Position numbers and translations under genes: made by a program. Of a DNA stretch of 64,000 nucleotides, positions 1 through 11,608 are shown one piece after another (position 1 is the stretch's first letter; each line of letters opens with the position of its first letter). The notes beneath the pieces are model-generated. The model was not told the DNA's origin. It saw only the letters and a list, made by a program, of their open reading frames with translations, and did not search any database. Origin of the DNA: Catenaria anguillulae PL171 (lineage: Eukaryota; Blastocladiomycota; Blastocladiomycetes; Blastocladiales; Catenariaceae); assembly GCA_002102555.1 (NCBI GenBank), contig MCFL01000009.1, positions 434,001-498,000 of the forward strand, in the 5' to 3' direction.

Positions 1-933
1 CTGGCCGCTGCTTGCTGAACTTCCGCCGAGACGGGCGAGCCACTCTACAATTCGAGTCGAGTCATCGGCAACGCACGCACACATGATGCAGAGTGAAGCA
101 AGCCGCCTCAAGAGATTGAAGCGATGCAGCAATAACGGGAGCTCGAGCGCAGCCGCGTGGTTCAAACAACTGTGCTGCTTGACAGCGTTCATCAACTTGA
201 ACTTGTTGCTTGCCGCAATGTTGTTGAGCGCACTATCATGACCAGACGGCGGAATGTGCGACAGCCACCAATGAAACAGGGTAAACTTTGGGTCATTCAC
301 CCGAAGCGCATGCACGATTGCGACCGAGAACAGATCCGGTGGGAGCTGATGTTGCTTGACCGCTTCGGGACGATGTTTGAGCCACCATTCACACACAGCG
401 AGATGACCCGACTTGGTCGCAGCAGAGAGAATCCACGACTCCAATTCCGAAATCTTGAACGCAGTCACCAATTTCCTTTCCACCATTCGGGTCCACCATT
501 GCACCACTTCTAAATGGCCACTTTCGGCTGCCCCGGTCACTGCATCTTTTGTGTACCAACAGACGTGGCCAAACCTGCGCCACCACCACCCAAGGACATG
601 AATGAACCCATTGCCGCTTGCGCAATCCATGGCCTTGTTTGTCCACTGCAACGGCCGATGCGGATACGCTTTCGACATGTGATCCAGAAAGCAAATCAAG
701 TCGAGGTTGCCCATCCTGCTCGCGAGATCCAGATCGACCCACCAGCAGCACATGATTGCCGCCTTGGAAATGCCTGGAAACTCGGAGCGCGGGCCCAGCA
801 CGTTGATGAGAGCGAGAAGCGTGGGCGGGATGATTGCGCGACCTGGTTGGTACGTTGACGCTCGAACCGCCACGGCGAGGAGATGCTCGATGAGTTGCAA
901 TGGGAGCGACGGTGCGGGCATGAGGTTGTCCAT
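1..933 (-). CDS. Ankyrin-like repeat protein with F-box-like N-terminus, partial (runs off the left edge)
   Basis: The frame is open from an ATG at 933 down to base 1 (311 codons, no stop), so the 3' end lies outside the window. The N-terminus reads SLPLQLIEHLLAVAV, F-box-like in spacing. It is followed by the family signature CCWWVDLDLASRMGNLDL and repeats of the form ASGNGFIHVLGWW and AESGHLEVVQWW. These resemble degenerate ankyrin helices in which a WW pair recurs. The intact relatives at 16.7 and 23.3 kb are about 657 residues, so roughly half the protein is here. The likely role is protein binding, perhaps as a substrate receptor, but that is inferred from architecture alone. Confidence 0.75.
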   Translation of the reverse strand, partial: MDNLMPAPSLPLQLIEHLLAVAVRASTYQPGRAIIPPTLLALINVLGPRSEFPGISKAAIMCCWWVDLDLASRMGNLDLICFLDHMSKAYPHRPLQWTNKAMDCASGNGFIHVLGWWWRRFGHVCWYTKDAVTGAAESGHLEVVQWWTRMVERKLVTAFKISELESWILSAATKSGHLAVCEWWLKHRPEAVKQHQLPPDLFSVAIVHALRVNDPKFTLFHWWLSHIPPSGHDSALNNIAASNKFKLMNAVKQHSCLNHAAALELPLLLHRFNLLRRLASLCIMCACVADDSTRIVEWLARLGGSSASSGQ

Positions 934-1542
934 GATGCATGAAATTGCTGCAAGTTGCATTGGTTATCAAGGGTAAGGTCAAAGATTAAACGAATTTCAA
1001 CGTTCAGCTGGCGGGTCAGCATCGTGATTCATGTCCGGCATTCGCCTTGACGCTCTGTCATTATGATCTTGCATGGAAATCGTCGAATGAGTCAAGTGGA
1101 CGGCCGGGTGGAGCCGGACCATGGGCGCCCTGGCCGTTGCGCCCGCGATACCGCACACCCTCGGCTCAGGCCAACTTGACCTTCGGTTTCGCTCAACCCC
1201 CTGGGCCGGATCGATCGCAGGTGCCGGGCTCACACGCTGAGCGATCGCGTCGTCGGGACGTGGTCAATGGCCAAGGACAAATCATGGTGTTGAGCTGCCA
1301 AGCTGAAATAAAAGCGTTGGGTACATGTGTCCCCAATTGATCGTTTCCGCTCGACAAGACGCAAGCGTGCCATCGACCGTCAATGCAGGCTGCGTCTCAG
1401 TTGACCAAATCATGCAACTTGTAACACATTGAAAGAGGAGCCCATTTGATGCGCCTTTGCTCGCAAATGACAGACCAAAGCCTCAGCGCAAGGGTATATT
1501 CCGAGCCCAAAGACACAAACCCACGCAACATCCACAAGCAGG
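934..1542. other. Intergenic, no supported gene
   Basis: About 600 bases between the start of the partial ankyrin-like gene and the 3' end of the next minus-strand gene. Only short ORFs with low-quality composition occur on either strand, and I recognise no RNA gene. The promoter of the ankyrin-like gene should lie at its left side. Confidence 0.5.
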
Positions 1543-4142
1543 CTAGATTTGCGAAAGGTGAAACATGGCATATGCGAAATCAAGTTGAGCCGACACCCAC
1601 ATCCAACGATACCCAAGCGCAATGACCCGATCCCGATCCACATCCGACATGCCCTTGACCAAATCGAGCTTGATTCCTGAATTGTCCATCACAAGCTTAG
1701 TCACATGCGCCAAGGACGGCGGCTCATATGTTCGATCTGATGGTGCAAACCACCACTTGGCCGACTCGCCGAGAACTGCCAGTTTGACGAGTGCGATCCC
1801 CTTCTTGAGCAACGCATGGTCGTCAGCGACAAAATAGCGCGAGAATATGCGAGGCGTCGTGTCCGAGTGGGGAGCGAGATCAATGTTGCTCGCGGCACAA
1901 ATGGTGGCAAGGACGAGGTCGTGGTCGATCTCAATGAGGCTATCGGTAATTCGGTTGTACACGATTTTGATGCGAAAAGATACTTGGTGGTAGTGCGTTC
2001 GCATGTTGTGAATGACCAGCATGAGCGCGCGAGTAAGCCAATCGGGCAGGACCGACGAGAGCGGTGGACGAGAAGAACCAGTTTCTGCGGCTGATCGTTG
2101 GTCTGGATGGGCGGATGAAGCGTGTGACATGTTCCACGCCTGCAAGAGCACGTTCAATGCACGATCCACCGATGGCAAGCGCAGTGACTTTGCGTTTGGG
2201 ACTTGAGTTCGGTGGCTGTGATGAAGCAAGTGACAAGCGAGCAGTAGAGCGAGCTGTGCATGCGACATTTGCTTGAGCCACAACGGAAGTGATTCGGATT
2301 GTTTCTTGCAGCGGCCAAGGCACGCGCCAAATACTGCACGGAGAAGCGCACAGAGGTTTCTGAGCCATGTCGGGGCAATACAGGCTCGCTTGAGTGCTGG
2401 GTGGGACGCGAAGTTAGAGCTATCGAGTGCCTTGTTGAGAATGTGGACGAGTGTTGCCGGTTTGGACCATGGAATTTGGAAGGCTTGAACACGAAATAGC
2501 GTGGCAATTGCAGAAGGGTTCCAGTGCAAGCTTTGTGGGACAAGGAAGTCGAGCATGTTGCCCCCAAGAGCAGTGAATCGGCCATAGAGGGCAAAGGCGG
2601 TTTGGAGGCCGTGATCCAGGCCGAGTTGTTGTTGAATAGCTACGTACACAAGAGCAGAAGAGTTGAGGATGTGCCGGCGAGATTCATAAGAGCAGAGTAG
2701 GAAACAAGTGTACCACAGTGATAAATAGACAAAACCGCCTTCCGACTCCCTTGAAATGAGCCCTCAATCACCTTGACAAACTTTGGAAATCGCTGCGGAG
2801 ATGCAAAGGCTTGACCAAGTACCATCGCTAAGGCAGCGTCGAGCAATAACTCATGCTTCTTCACCAAGTCTAACACGTAAGCCAAGTCCTTGGGGTTCTC
2901 CAATGCGTAACGCATGGCTTCCCAACACAGGGTGGAGCGGTCTGTGTCGCTGGTAACCAAGGGCAAATCCACCTTTTCCATTAAGTCGGTGAAAACAGAA
3001 CGGCAAGCCTTTGACGAAGTCATTGGAAACCGATCCAAACGCACTTGGGCGCCAGCCGAGTCAAACCAGGCAACCATGGAAGTGATGCGGGTCGCGTCTC
3101 GGCAGTAAGGTAGAAAGTAAAACATGGCATCTTGGACGAGCATGTCACGCGAGGCGGCAAAGGTCGGTACTGCGGATGCGGTTGTTGACTTTGAGTGCGA
3201 AAGAATGATTTCCAGAGCGGGAACCGACCAATCAAATAGAGCGATCACGCAAAGAAAGAGGGTAAAGGAAATTGGAGTTTCTTGTGCAAACGTCTCAACA
3301 CTTTCATAAAAGTCGGCAAAAAATGTTTGCCACTCTGGGCGATTATCAATAAGGAAGCAACGCCAAGTTGTCAAGGGAGCAGTTTCACCATCGACATCAA
3401 AAATGCCACGGGTAACAAGAAAGTCGAGGATGGTACTCAAGCGATCGAGCTGGCCAGAGCGCAAAAAATACATGGCAAGAAGCAACGTTTCCGAGAGGCC
3501 CCACCACTGAGCGGAATCCGGGGATATGGTTCCGTCCTCTCGCAGCGCGAGATCAAACATGTACAAATCCATTCTTTCAAGGAGATACATTGAGAGCGAT
3601 TGAGGTCTCCGGTTGGGGTTGGGATACGATTTCTTGGATAGCGGCCCCGTTGGAGCAAGCAGGAAATCGAAGAAAAGCGGCGTGAAGACAGGGTCAACAA
3701 GAGGATGTGATGGAGCTGTGGCGGTCGCGCATTGCCATCCCTTGCGTTTCGGGCGTAGCAGACCTTGGAGAAAGCGCGAAAGGTTGGGACCGGCCATATT
3801 GTACTGGATACGGCCCCAGCGGTCGGAAGGACGACGGGCGGAGCCTCCAAGGAGGAGGCAGTTTCGCCAAGCAATTTGGACGGACAAGGAGCCGGTGGCA
3901 CGAGCGAGCTGCGCAATCTGGCTGCATGTCTTTGGGATGATGGCACGCGGGCGGGCGAGTGCAATCGTGAGGTGGAGTAGCTCGGTGGCAAGCAGGTCGG
4001 CTGTGGCCGCGGAAAGGCCTGGATGCGGATTGTGCATGGCTGAAGTCTGACCAACTCGGGAGAACTGGAGGGGGAGCGATGGAGTATTCTGAGATATGTG
4101 AGCAATTTGCATTGGGTCCAGAGAAACGGGAATTGTTGCCAT
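1543..4142 (-). CDS. Conserved-looking protein of unknown function, 841 aa
   Basis: Two long minus-strand ORFs join through one 74 nt intron (exons 4142-2714 and 2639-1543; donor GTACAC, acceptor ACGTAG). The splice runs TGT-G|CT and restores one frame of 841 codons plus stop. The protein is leucine- and alanine-rich and probably helical, with no membrane span or signal peptide that I can see. A segment near residue 50 (ATADLLATELLHLTIAL) has the spacing of an F-box-like helix, but the match is weak. I do not recognise the family. Codon use and length support a real gene. It starts about 240 bases from the divergent F-box-like gene and may share a promoter region with it. Confidence 0.7.
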
Positions 4143-4383
4143 CTATCACGTCATACATGGCAAGAAAATTGACATGTATACATTAATGTACGCAGTATGA
4201 TAGGATCGGGACTCGGCCAGACTCGACACTTGGCACCCAGGCATCGTCCACCGATCCAACAGGGTGGCTCATGGCTCATGGCTCACGGCGGACGCTCATG
4301 GCTCATCGCTGTGAGTGCGAGAAAGGACGGACGAGACGAATGCTATCGATGTATATGTATCGCATTCAAGTTGGCATGCAACC

Positions 4384-7067
4384 ATGACAATCCTTGATAA
4401 TTCCGAACCCCATGTGCACTCGACACACCGCTCCCGCCCGGTCGCCTACGCCGACGCCGACTCGGCAATCAGACCCTTGACCCTCTCCGTGTTGCCCGTC
4501 GACATTCTCGAGCTCATTGTCTATCACCTCGCGGCCTCTTTCGACCCAAGCCGCCCGCAACTTCCGTTGCGGCTCCGCCACTCGCATGTCTTTTCATTGG
4601 CGCTCACTTGCCGGGCGGTTGCCGCCGTCGCCATCCCGGCACTGTACAAGACCATTCTCTTGTCGACATTGCCGTCCATCACCAAGCTCTTTTCTACGCT
4701 TGCTGCCCGCCCCGATCTCGCCGCAAAAGTCAAGGTCGTTGCTCTTGCGCAGACCTGTTTGGACCAAGTGCAAAATGACATTGATCGGCTGTTTGGGCCC
4801 GACGTCAAGAAGATGGTCTCGTCCGTCATTCCGGGCAGTTCCATTCCCGATCCGTTCAGGGCGCAATTCTTTGGCCGCGATACGCTCAAGTCTAGCTTGA
4901 TGGCTTGGTTTGTGCACATTGCCCAAGTGTGCCCAAACTTGGTTGGCGTTGACTTGTCGAGGACGGCGTTGAGTCCATACTTGGCGCTCGGATTTCCCAA
5001 CTTGGCCGACATTTTGCGTGAGCGTGGAGGGTGGTTCAAGCCGCCGGGCAAGAGCTTGATGCCCGTGTCGACGATTCGGGTGGCAGATCCAGCGGGTCCC
5101 CAGCATCGCCCATTCATTCCGCATTTCGTCACAGGTTTGGATTTTGGTCGGCGAATCTTGGACATTGCCATTGTTCCGGATATCCGAGGTATCATCATGT
5201 ACAATGTGGTCGAGATTGGTCGGTTAATTCCCAGCGGAAACATCAACGAGGAGCTCAAGAAGTGGCGGATTCGCAACGTGTCCGTGGTCAAGCCGGGCAA
5301 GCAGGACCCATGGGCGGTATTGCCGGTGGATATCATGTGTAACTTGCTAGGACTGCGTAAGAAGGTGCACACGTTTGATTTGCGTACGCAACGGGTCGAT
5401 AACCTGCCCGTGGATCCATCGATTGGGTTTGTTTGATCATTGCTGTCCGTGTTGTGTCGTGACTTGAACTTACTGTCCGCGTCCATCACCCTCACAGGCG
5501 GCCAGCTGGCACGTTTACGCTGACCACCGGTACCTTACCCGATGCCTATGACATTCTCAAGGACCGCAACTTCACTGTCCACGACGTGAAAACACTCAAC
5601 CTGGGCTACACTTTTCAACCGCCGAGCGAGCCTGAGCAGCGCGCCCGATTTGACGACTTTATGCGCGAGGAGTTTCGCATCACCAAAAACGCCATGTCGC
5701 GCCTCCGCACCAACCCGTGGCTCTCGGTGCGCACACTCACCCTTGGCAACCCCTTATTCCGTCGCGGATTTGGGCTCAAGTCCATGCACATGCTCGCCGA
5801 CTTTGCCGGCGCGTTTCCGAACGTGACTGCACTCACCATTCGCCCTGTTGACACAAGCATTGCCGATGTGTTGCTGGCCGTGGATCCGTTTGTACGCCGG
5901 TGCGACCCTGTGGGCAAGCCCATTACCGCGTTGGGCATTGTGCGCAAGTGCGATGAGGACCCAGAAGACAAGTTTTCCGTGCTGCCCGCGTACCGCAATT
6001 CGAAAAACAAGGTGGTTCCGCCACCGGCTCGCTCGCACTTGCGCATGGACGGCCCGACAAAGGGTCATTTGAAGCAGCTGGTGCTGACGGATGCGGCCAT
6101 TTCCGAAGTGGACGAAAAAATGCTCATGAACGAGATCATGATTCACCCTGGGTTGATGCACTCGATCGAATACGCCAACCTGCGCGGTGTGCGGCTGACG
6201 ATTGCCCCACCTTCGCTGGCCACCCCAGACTCGCCATCGTTTCCCAGTATCCAAAAGCTCCCTGCGCGTTCGCCCGCATTGACACTTGCCCATGTGTGTT
6301 TGCCCAACTTGCGCGCACTGGCCATCAACGGCGACTTTGAGCTGCCTTCCAACCCACATGACGCCGATTCGGCCGCCATCTTGCCCTACCTTCCCAAGTG
6401 CCCCAATCTCGAGTCGCTCGTCATTGACACATCGCTGTGCGAAGGGTTTAGCACGGTCGAGCCCATTGTCGACCTCGTCTCGCGCTTCCCAAACCTGCAC
6501 CAAGTGTGCCTTGCCTATCTCGACATGCGCATGCCCGTGATGCAACAACTCGCCGACGCACTGTTTGGCCACCCGATCCGCGAGCTGCGGCCCGCTCCCT
6601 ACCTCAACAAGCTCGTCGGCCCAAACATTCCGGGCGACGCGCCCATCCCGTTCGAACGTGATCCAGAGTCGGATTTCGGCATCTACGTCATGGGCGAGGC
6701 AGGCACAACGTACATGTCCAATGTCCAGTCGCCTAGTGAGTTTGTACTGGGCGAATCGCTCATTGCGCCACTGGGCGACAGCGAAATGGACGCCGGGTAT
6801 AATGCCATTCCGTTGGTCGGCCAAAAGTGCTTGTGTGGGCGCAAGAAGATGGGCGTCGATTTCACCACGAGCGAACCGGGCAGGTTGGTGTGGGTGCATC
6901 CGTCGACCAGCGAGGTGACATGCACGAAATGCAGCAAGAGTGAGATTGGACGGGTTGTGGTGACCAAGCTTGGGGTCAAGATCAAGAAGGTTGTCACGGA
7001 AAGGTGTGAGACAGAGTATGAGAGTCTTTTGGGGCCGGGCGTGTGGCATTTGCAGATTCCCGAGTGA
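4384..7067 (+). CDS. F-box-like/leucine-rich protein with C-terminal Cys cluster, copy 1
   Basis: Exons 4384-5426 and 5498-7067, with a 71 nt intron (GTTTGT...CACAG), give 870 aa. I chose the ATG at 4384 because it has an ACC just upstream and lies directly before the conserved part; an in-frame ATG at 4315 is possible. Near residue 35, LSVLPVDILELIVYHL is F-box-like, followed by SLALTCRAVAAVAIPALY. The middle holds irregular leucine-rich segments (FPNLADILRERG, LPNLRALAINGDF, FPNLHQVCLAYLDM). Near the C-terminus KCLCG and CTKC could bind one zinc. A diverged copy lies at 41.4-44.1 kb with the same order of parts. By analogy it would be an SCF substrate receptor (inference). Confidence 0.75.
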
Positions 7068-7486
7068 GCCGTTCTGATGGCTGGGTATACCTGCTGTTTT
7101 CTAGTGTAGTTTCGTGGAAAAGTGTATGTACTCTAATAGGACATCGTACATTTCTCGTCAACCCCACCGTGCGTCTCAACGGCCGTTTCGCACATTTGGG
7201 CAGGACATGCAGCTCCGGTGCGTTAACATCCAAGGTCCCTGCAGGGCAATGAACTGAGCGCCATTCCTACAAATGCTCAGAACACCTCGAGCTCACCCTC
7301 ACACAAAGTTGACAGTCGAGTGCATTGTCAATTTGTCATGACAACGCTCTTCGTAATGGCTACAATCCAACAATCACATGTACGATGCCAGGTGGTATGC
7401 GCCGATTTGGTCGGTCAGGTCAGATCCACTTACTCAGGTTCTCTCATGCCTTACATGTTGATAGCTTTGTCTTGTCACGACCAACC
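7068..7486. other. Intergenic between F-box-like gene and BTB gene
   Basis: About 420 bases holding the 3' end of the F-box-like gene and the promoter of the BTB gene. No credible ORF or RNA gene is seen. Confidence 0.45.
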
Positions 7487-8361
7487 ATGTCGACTTTTCT
7501 CGCGCCCGAACCTTGACACTCTCGCTTGGTCGCGTCAAGTGCAAGTGGGGCATCCTCGACTTTGAATTGACACGATGGGGCCCGTACACTGAAGACAAGG
7601 ACACGGTCGACGTTTGTATGACGGTCGACGCCTGTACTGTGCCCGCCGGAGCCCCTCCACCCACAAAGATTACGATCCAGCTTGATTGCACCCACCATGC
7701 CATCATCAACAACGCCAAACCCGGTGCTGGCGGATCCAGATCCGAAGCAAGGGAGGAGGGCATGTGTTTTGGACCGCAGTCCCAGTTCCTCACGGGCTTT
7801 TACAAGGGTTACGTTGCTCGTGTGACATTTCCGTTGGATCCCATCTTTTTCAAGCGCAATGTGGTACTGGATCAGCTTTCGGTGACTGTTGAAGCGCCGT
7901 TGGATCGGACTTTAACTGCCCACAACGACCCGTCGAGATTCCCATTTCCTCAAGCGCTGGTGGATACCATCAACGTACCAGCACTCTGCGACTGCACGTT
8001 TGCGCTTGGAGACGGAACGACATTGCGCGCCTCAAGAGCAATTCTTGCCCACGCATCTCCGTCCTTCTTTGGAACCATGTTTGGTCGACAGGCATGGACG
8101 GCAGGCGGCCGCGACTCAACAATCCAGTTTCGTGGGTGGTCCATCAAGGCGTACTTGCCGTGCATGGTGCACATGTACTCTGGCTGGATTCCCGATGAAG
8201 GCCCGCTGACGGTGCCCGTGGCGGTCGAGCATGGCCTGGATACGAACGAGTTTCTCTTTGCGGATTGGCTTCAGGTCATGCGGTTGGCCGAGATGCTCGA
8301 GTTACCCGAGCTGGCCGGTGCAGCGAGACGAGCCATGGTCAAGGCACTGCTGAATGCTTGA
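7487..8361 (+). CDS. BTB/POZ-domain protein, copy 1 (apparent 1-nt frameshift near the start)
   Basis: A long frame ends at 8361 and carries a clear BTB core: VPALCDCTFALGDGTTLRAS, then RAILAHASPSFFGTMFGRQ and a C-terminal helix pair (LAEMLELPELAGAARRAM). The N-terminal half (SLGRVKCKWGILDFEL onward) is a beta-rich MATH-like region also found in the copy at 44.2-45.3 kb. That frame has no ATG of its own. The ATG at 7487 (after AACC) reads MSTFLAPEP and would join it if one base were added near 7508-7513, in a C run. An upstream exon is the alternative. BTB proteins commonly act as CUL3 adaptors. Confidence 0.7.
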
Positions 8362-8471
8362 CAATAAAGTCGAGAACAATAAAGAAACTGTGTGTATCAT
8401 GTATTGTTTATGAATGTACAAGTATTGAAAAGGATCCACTACCAAAAAGCTAACAAATGCCCAACCACAAC

Positions 8472-11081
8472 TCAAAACTCGAGCTCCATGTGATCCTGCT
8501 CTTGCTCCCCGTCCTGTGCGCTGCCGCTTCCGTCGGCTGTTGGCGGCTCGTAATCGGGCTGCCGCTTGGCCTTGAGCAAGAACCGCAACGTCCATGTGTT
8601 CTCATCGCACACCTTGGTGAGATCACTCTGCCACTGGCCAACGGTCTTCTTCAACAACCTGACCATGGCCGACTCGCTGCCCTTTTCTTCCCGCAAGTAC
8701 CCGGCGTGATACTTGAGCACGCTGGCGCACCATACGAGCAAGTACTCGACGTGCCTCGACTTCTGCACATGATGGGCAATAAAGGCGAGCAACCGGTCCA
8801 GGTACCGCCGCGGAAATTCCTTGCACAACAAGTCGACTGCCTGCACGGGGACCGACTCGAGACATTGTTGAATCAAGCCGCGCTCGTTGAGTTTGAGCGC
8901 CATGAGCAGCGCCGTGCTGTACTCGCGGTCCACTTGTAGCGTCTCCAAGATGGTTGTGGGCGTAATGTCCACGTCCAAATCAAACGGATCAAACAAAATC
9001 TTGTCGTCGAGCGAGTACACCATGAGTCCTTCGGTGGTGGCTGCGGCCCATGCACGGCCTGTGGGCGCAAACCGCACGCAACTGGTGCGCACCTCGGGGT
9101 GGGTTGTGCGTTCCGACAAGTCACCCTTTGTGGCGCCGGGAAGCTTGAGCTGTTTGGTCTTGCGGTGCCCGAGCTTTTCGCTCTCCTCGTCGTCCATTTC
9201 GCGCTCGAGCAAGTCCATGCTCCCCGCCTCGGTCATGCGCCGCGAGTTGAGCTGGTCCTTGATGCCATCGAGCGTCAGGTTGTGCGAAAGCTGGAAGCGA
9301 CGAACCAGCGTGGCCGAGGCCACATGGTAAATGCACACATACTTTGACCGGCCGCCCGCAAGCAAGTACTCGCCATCGGCAGAGTACGTGACGGTCGTGA
9401 AACACTTGCCTGCGCCGGCATTCTCTGCGCCAACCAAATCGCCCACTTTGCGGCCGCCCTTGATGTCCTTGCGCCCATCGATAATCCCGACCTGCTTGCC
9501 GTCACGCACATCCCACACGGTAATCAATCCGTCGAGCGTGGCCGCCGCCACATGTGTTTGATCGGGCCGCACTGCAAGCGCAAGCACCTCGCCCGACAAT
9601 TGCATGGCCTCGACCGCCAAGCTGCGGTCGTAAATGTTCCATACGCGCAACGTGCGATCCCACGACCCAGTTACCAAGTGCGCACCAGCAAACCCCATGC
9701 ACGACACGGGGCCCGTGTGGCCAGGGAACACGTCGAGCAACTTGCCCGTTTGCACGGCCCACACGTACACCTCAAACGAATCGACCGACCCGGAGCACAC
9801 AAGATCGCCCGCCTCGTCGACAGCCAAGCAGCCAAACTGCACGGGGTTGGGCGCAGTGTATGTCTTGAAATTACGGTACCGAGCCATATCCCAGGCGCGC
9901 ACGGTTCCGTCGAGCGACGCGGAAAACAACACTTTGCCCGACTTTGCATACTGCAGACCCGAAATGGGCGCCGCATGTGCGTCGAGCGTCACGTAGCACA
10001 AGCCTGCATCGTTCCACAGCTTGACCTTTGCGTCGTCTCCACCAGTTGCCATGCTTCCTTGCGCAGAGTAGGCGAGCGCCCCGAGATCGTATGCGTGTCC
10101 TTGTTGCTTGAGCACGTACGACTCGGACTGCCATTCCCACACAACGAGCTGGCCAAGTGCAGCGGCACCAAACGCCAGCCATTCGCCCGAAGCGTTGACG
10201 GCCGTGGCCGTGATCGAGTGTTGGCCAAGCGACAGCGTGTGAATGTTGGACATGGACGGCACTTCCCACAGGCCAAACACGCCGTTGGAAAAGCCAACAA
10301 CAACTACCGACGTGCGCTTGTGAAACGCCGCCGAGATGACCTTGACGTGTGCGCCGCCGCGGTTAAAGTAGGATTTGCCGCCGCCCGTGAACCGTTGCGG
10401 GAGATTTGTGCCAGGGATGAGCGCCTCGCACGTCCAAATGCGGAACGAGCCGTCACGCGAAACGGAGTGAATCGTGTTGCTGTCATCGTCGGCAAACCAA
10501 GCAGAAACCACCGTATCCTTGTGCCCACCGAGAGCAATGGGCTTGAAGTCCTTGTGCCCGTGCAGCGAGTATACGCGCGACGTCATGTCCCTTGCGCACG
10601 TGACAAAGACTTGCGAGTCTGCACGCCAAACCACCTTGACCACATCGTCCAAGTGGCCCGTATATGTCCGGTACAGCACAAACGGCGCAAACTCGCGATG
10701 GAACCCGGGCGTCTTCCATACTTGGACGTGCTTGCCGTGCGTGACGAGGATCCATTTTCCGTCGGGCGAGAAGGCCGCATCGCGCACTTTTTCCTTGAAG
10801 TTGTGTGCGGCAATCACAATGCGACGGTTGGTGTTTGCGAGGATGGCGTGGCCGTCGTCGTCAATGGCAAGCAACAGCGTGCCCGAGGGGCTGAGGGCGA
10901 GGACGGCGGTGTTGACGCGGTTCTCATAGGGGAAGGTGTAGGACTTTGCATTGGTGAGGTCAAAGCACGACACGCGGTTGCCGACGGGCGAGTAGAGTGA
11001 GTTACCGTCGGGCGAGAACACGAGGTTGCCCTGCTTGTAGACGGTGCCGCACAGGTTGGAGAACTTGAAGTCGGATTTCAT
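8472..11081 (-). CDS. PWP2: Periodic tryptophan protein 2 / U3 snoRNP component UTP1 (WD40)
   Basis: A single-exon 869 aa protein. I start it at 11081 (MKSDFKFSNLCGTVYKQGN), which matches the family's N-terminus; the frame is open further upstream but reads as leader. About twelve WD40 blades follow (for example FSPDGKWILVTHGKHVQVW, WRADSQVFVTCARDMTSRVY, VSRDGSFRIWT, FAGAHLVTGSWDRTLRVWN), then a PWP2-type helical C-terminal region (FDLDVDITPTTILETL, PRRYLDRLLAFIAHHVQKSR) and an acidic tail. Length fits the family (yeast Pwp2 is about 920 aa). It is a core subunit of the UTP-B complex of the SSU processome and needed for 18S rRNA maturation in the nucleolus. Confidence 0.95.
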   Translation of the reverse strand: MKSDFKFSNLCGTVYKQGNLVFSPDGNSLYSPVGNRVSCFDLTNAKSYTFPYENRVNTAVLALSPSGTLLLAIDDDGHAILANTNRRIVIAAHNFKEKVRDAAFSPDGKWILVTHGKHVQVWKTPGFHREFAPFVLYRTYTGHLDDVVKVVWRADSQVFVTCARDMTSRVYSLHGHKDFKPIALGGHKDTVVSAWFADDDSNTIHSVSRDGSFRIWTCEALIPGTNLPQRFTGGGKSYFNRGGAHVKVISAAFHKRTSVVVVGFSNGVFGLWEVPSMSNIHTLSLGQHSITATAVNASGEWLAFGAAALGQLVVWEWQSESYVLKQQGHAYDLGALAYSAQGSMATGGDDAKVKLWNDAGLCYVTLDAHAAPISGLQYAKSGKVLFSASLDGTVRAWDMARYRNFKTYTAPNPVQFGCLAVDEAGDLVCSGSVDSFEVYVWAVQTGKLLDVFPGHTGPVSCMGFAGAHLVTGSWDRTLRVWNIYDRSLAVEAMQLSGEVLALAVRPDQTHVAAATLDGLITVWDVRDGKQVGIIDGRKDIKGGRKVGDLVGAENAGAGKCFTTVTYSADGEYLLAGGRSKYVCIYHVASATLVRRFQLSHNLTLDGIKDQLNSRRMTEAGSMDLLEREMDDEESEKLGHRKTKQLKLPGATKGDLSERTTHPEVRTSCVRFAPTGRAWAAATTEGLMVYSLDDKILFDPFDLDVDITPTTILETLQVDREYSTALLMALKLNERGLIQQCLESVPVQAVDLLCKEFPRRYLDRLLAFIAHHVQKSRHVEYLLVWCASVLKYHAGYLREEKGSESAMVRLLKKTVGQWQSDLTKVCDENTWTLRFLLKAKRQPDYEPPTADGSGSAQDGEQEQDHMELEF

Positions 11082-11608
11082 GATGCGAATGATTTCATGG
11101 CCATGTGTCTTGTTCTTGTTCCATCCAGGTCTGACGATGAGCGCCAATGCCGACAATACCGACAAAGGGCAGCGACGAGTGATCTGGGCCAAGTGCGAAG
11201 CACAGCGCATCGCAATCTCAGGCGACATCACGTGTCGCGTCACCAGCTCATGAATGGAAGACACGCTTCGCTTTGGCGAACATGTGGCGCCGCCGATTCC
11301 ATGTGGGATGACCGATCCTGCTTGTCCGACACCCGACAATGGAAGAATGGAGACGAGATTTGCTCTCTGTGCAAACAATCAATGCCAAATTTCAATGATA
11401 TGGATGGACGCATGCATGCATGAGTGACACTACCCGAGTACCGGACTCTTCAGCAACCAGCATCCATCAGCCCATTGCTCGCAAACCGCATCTCAAGTCG
11501 ACACGCACTCTGCTCAATTGTAAGTGTCCGGGTCCAAATTTAAGGCTTTTCTGCGGAATCTGGCCCTGATTGCTCTTGATCAGCCTTCCTGCACCCGCCA
11601 AGCACATC
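11082..11608. promoter_or_regulatory. Shared upstream region of PWP2 and the TBC gene
   Basis: About 530 bases between two divergent genes, so both promoters should lie here. The minus-strand frame of PWP2 stays open for about 100 codons upstream, but the composition is unlike the protein and it is taken as 5' leader. No TATA box is obvious. Confidence 0.35.

Noticed and set aside
5754-7049. 431-codon minus-strand ORF opposite F-box-like copy 1
   Set aside because: It mirrors a gene with a duplicated counterpart and conserved motifs on the plus strand; the translation is His/Gln-rich and typical of an antisense shadow.
8887-11000. Long plus-strand ORFs opposite PWP2 (up to 482 codons)
   Set aside because: They are antisense shadows: the minus strand has well-formed WD40 repeats and a family-matching start, while the plus-strand translations are Arg/His-rich and patternless.
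11082-11378. N-terminal extension of PWP2 by about 100 residues
   Set aside because: The family starts with the MKSDFKFSNL-type sequence at 11081, and the extension has no WD40 or targeting character.
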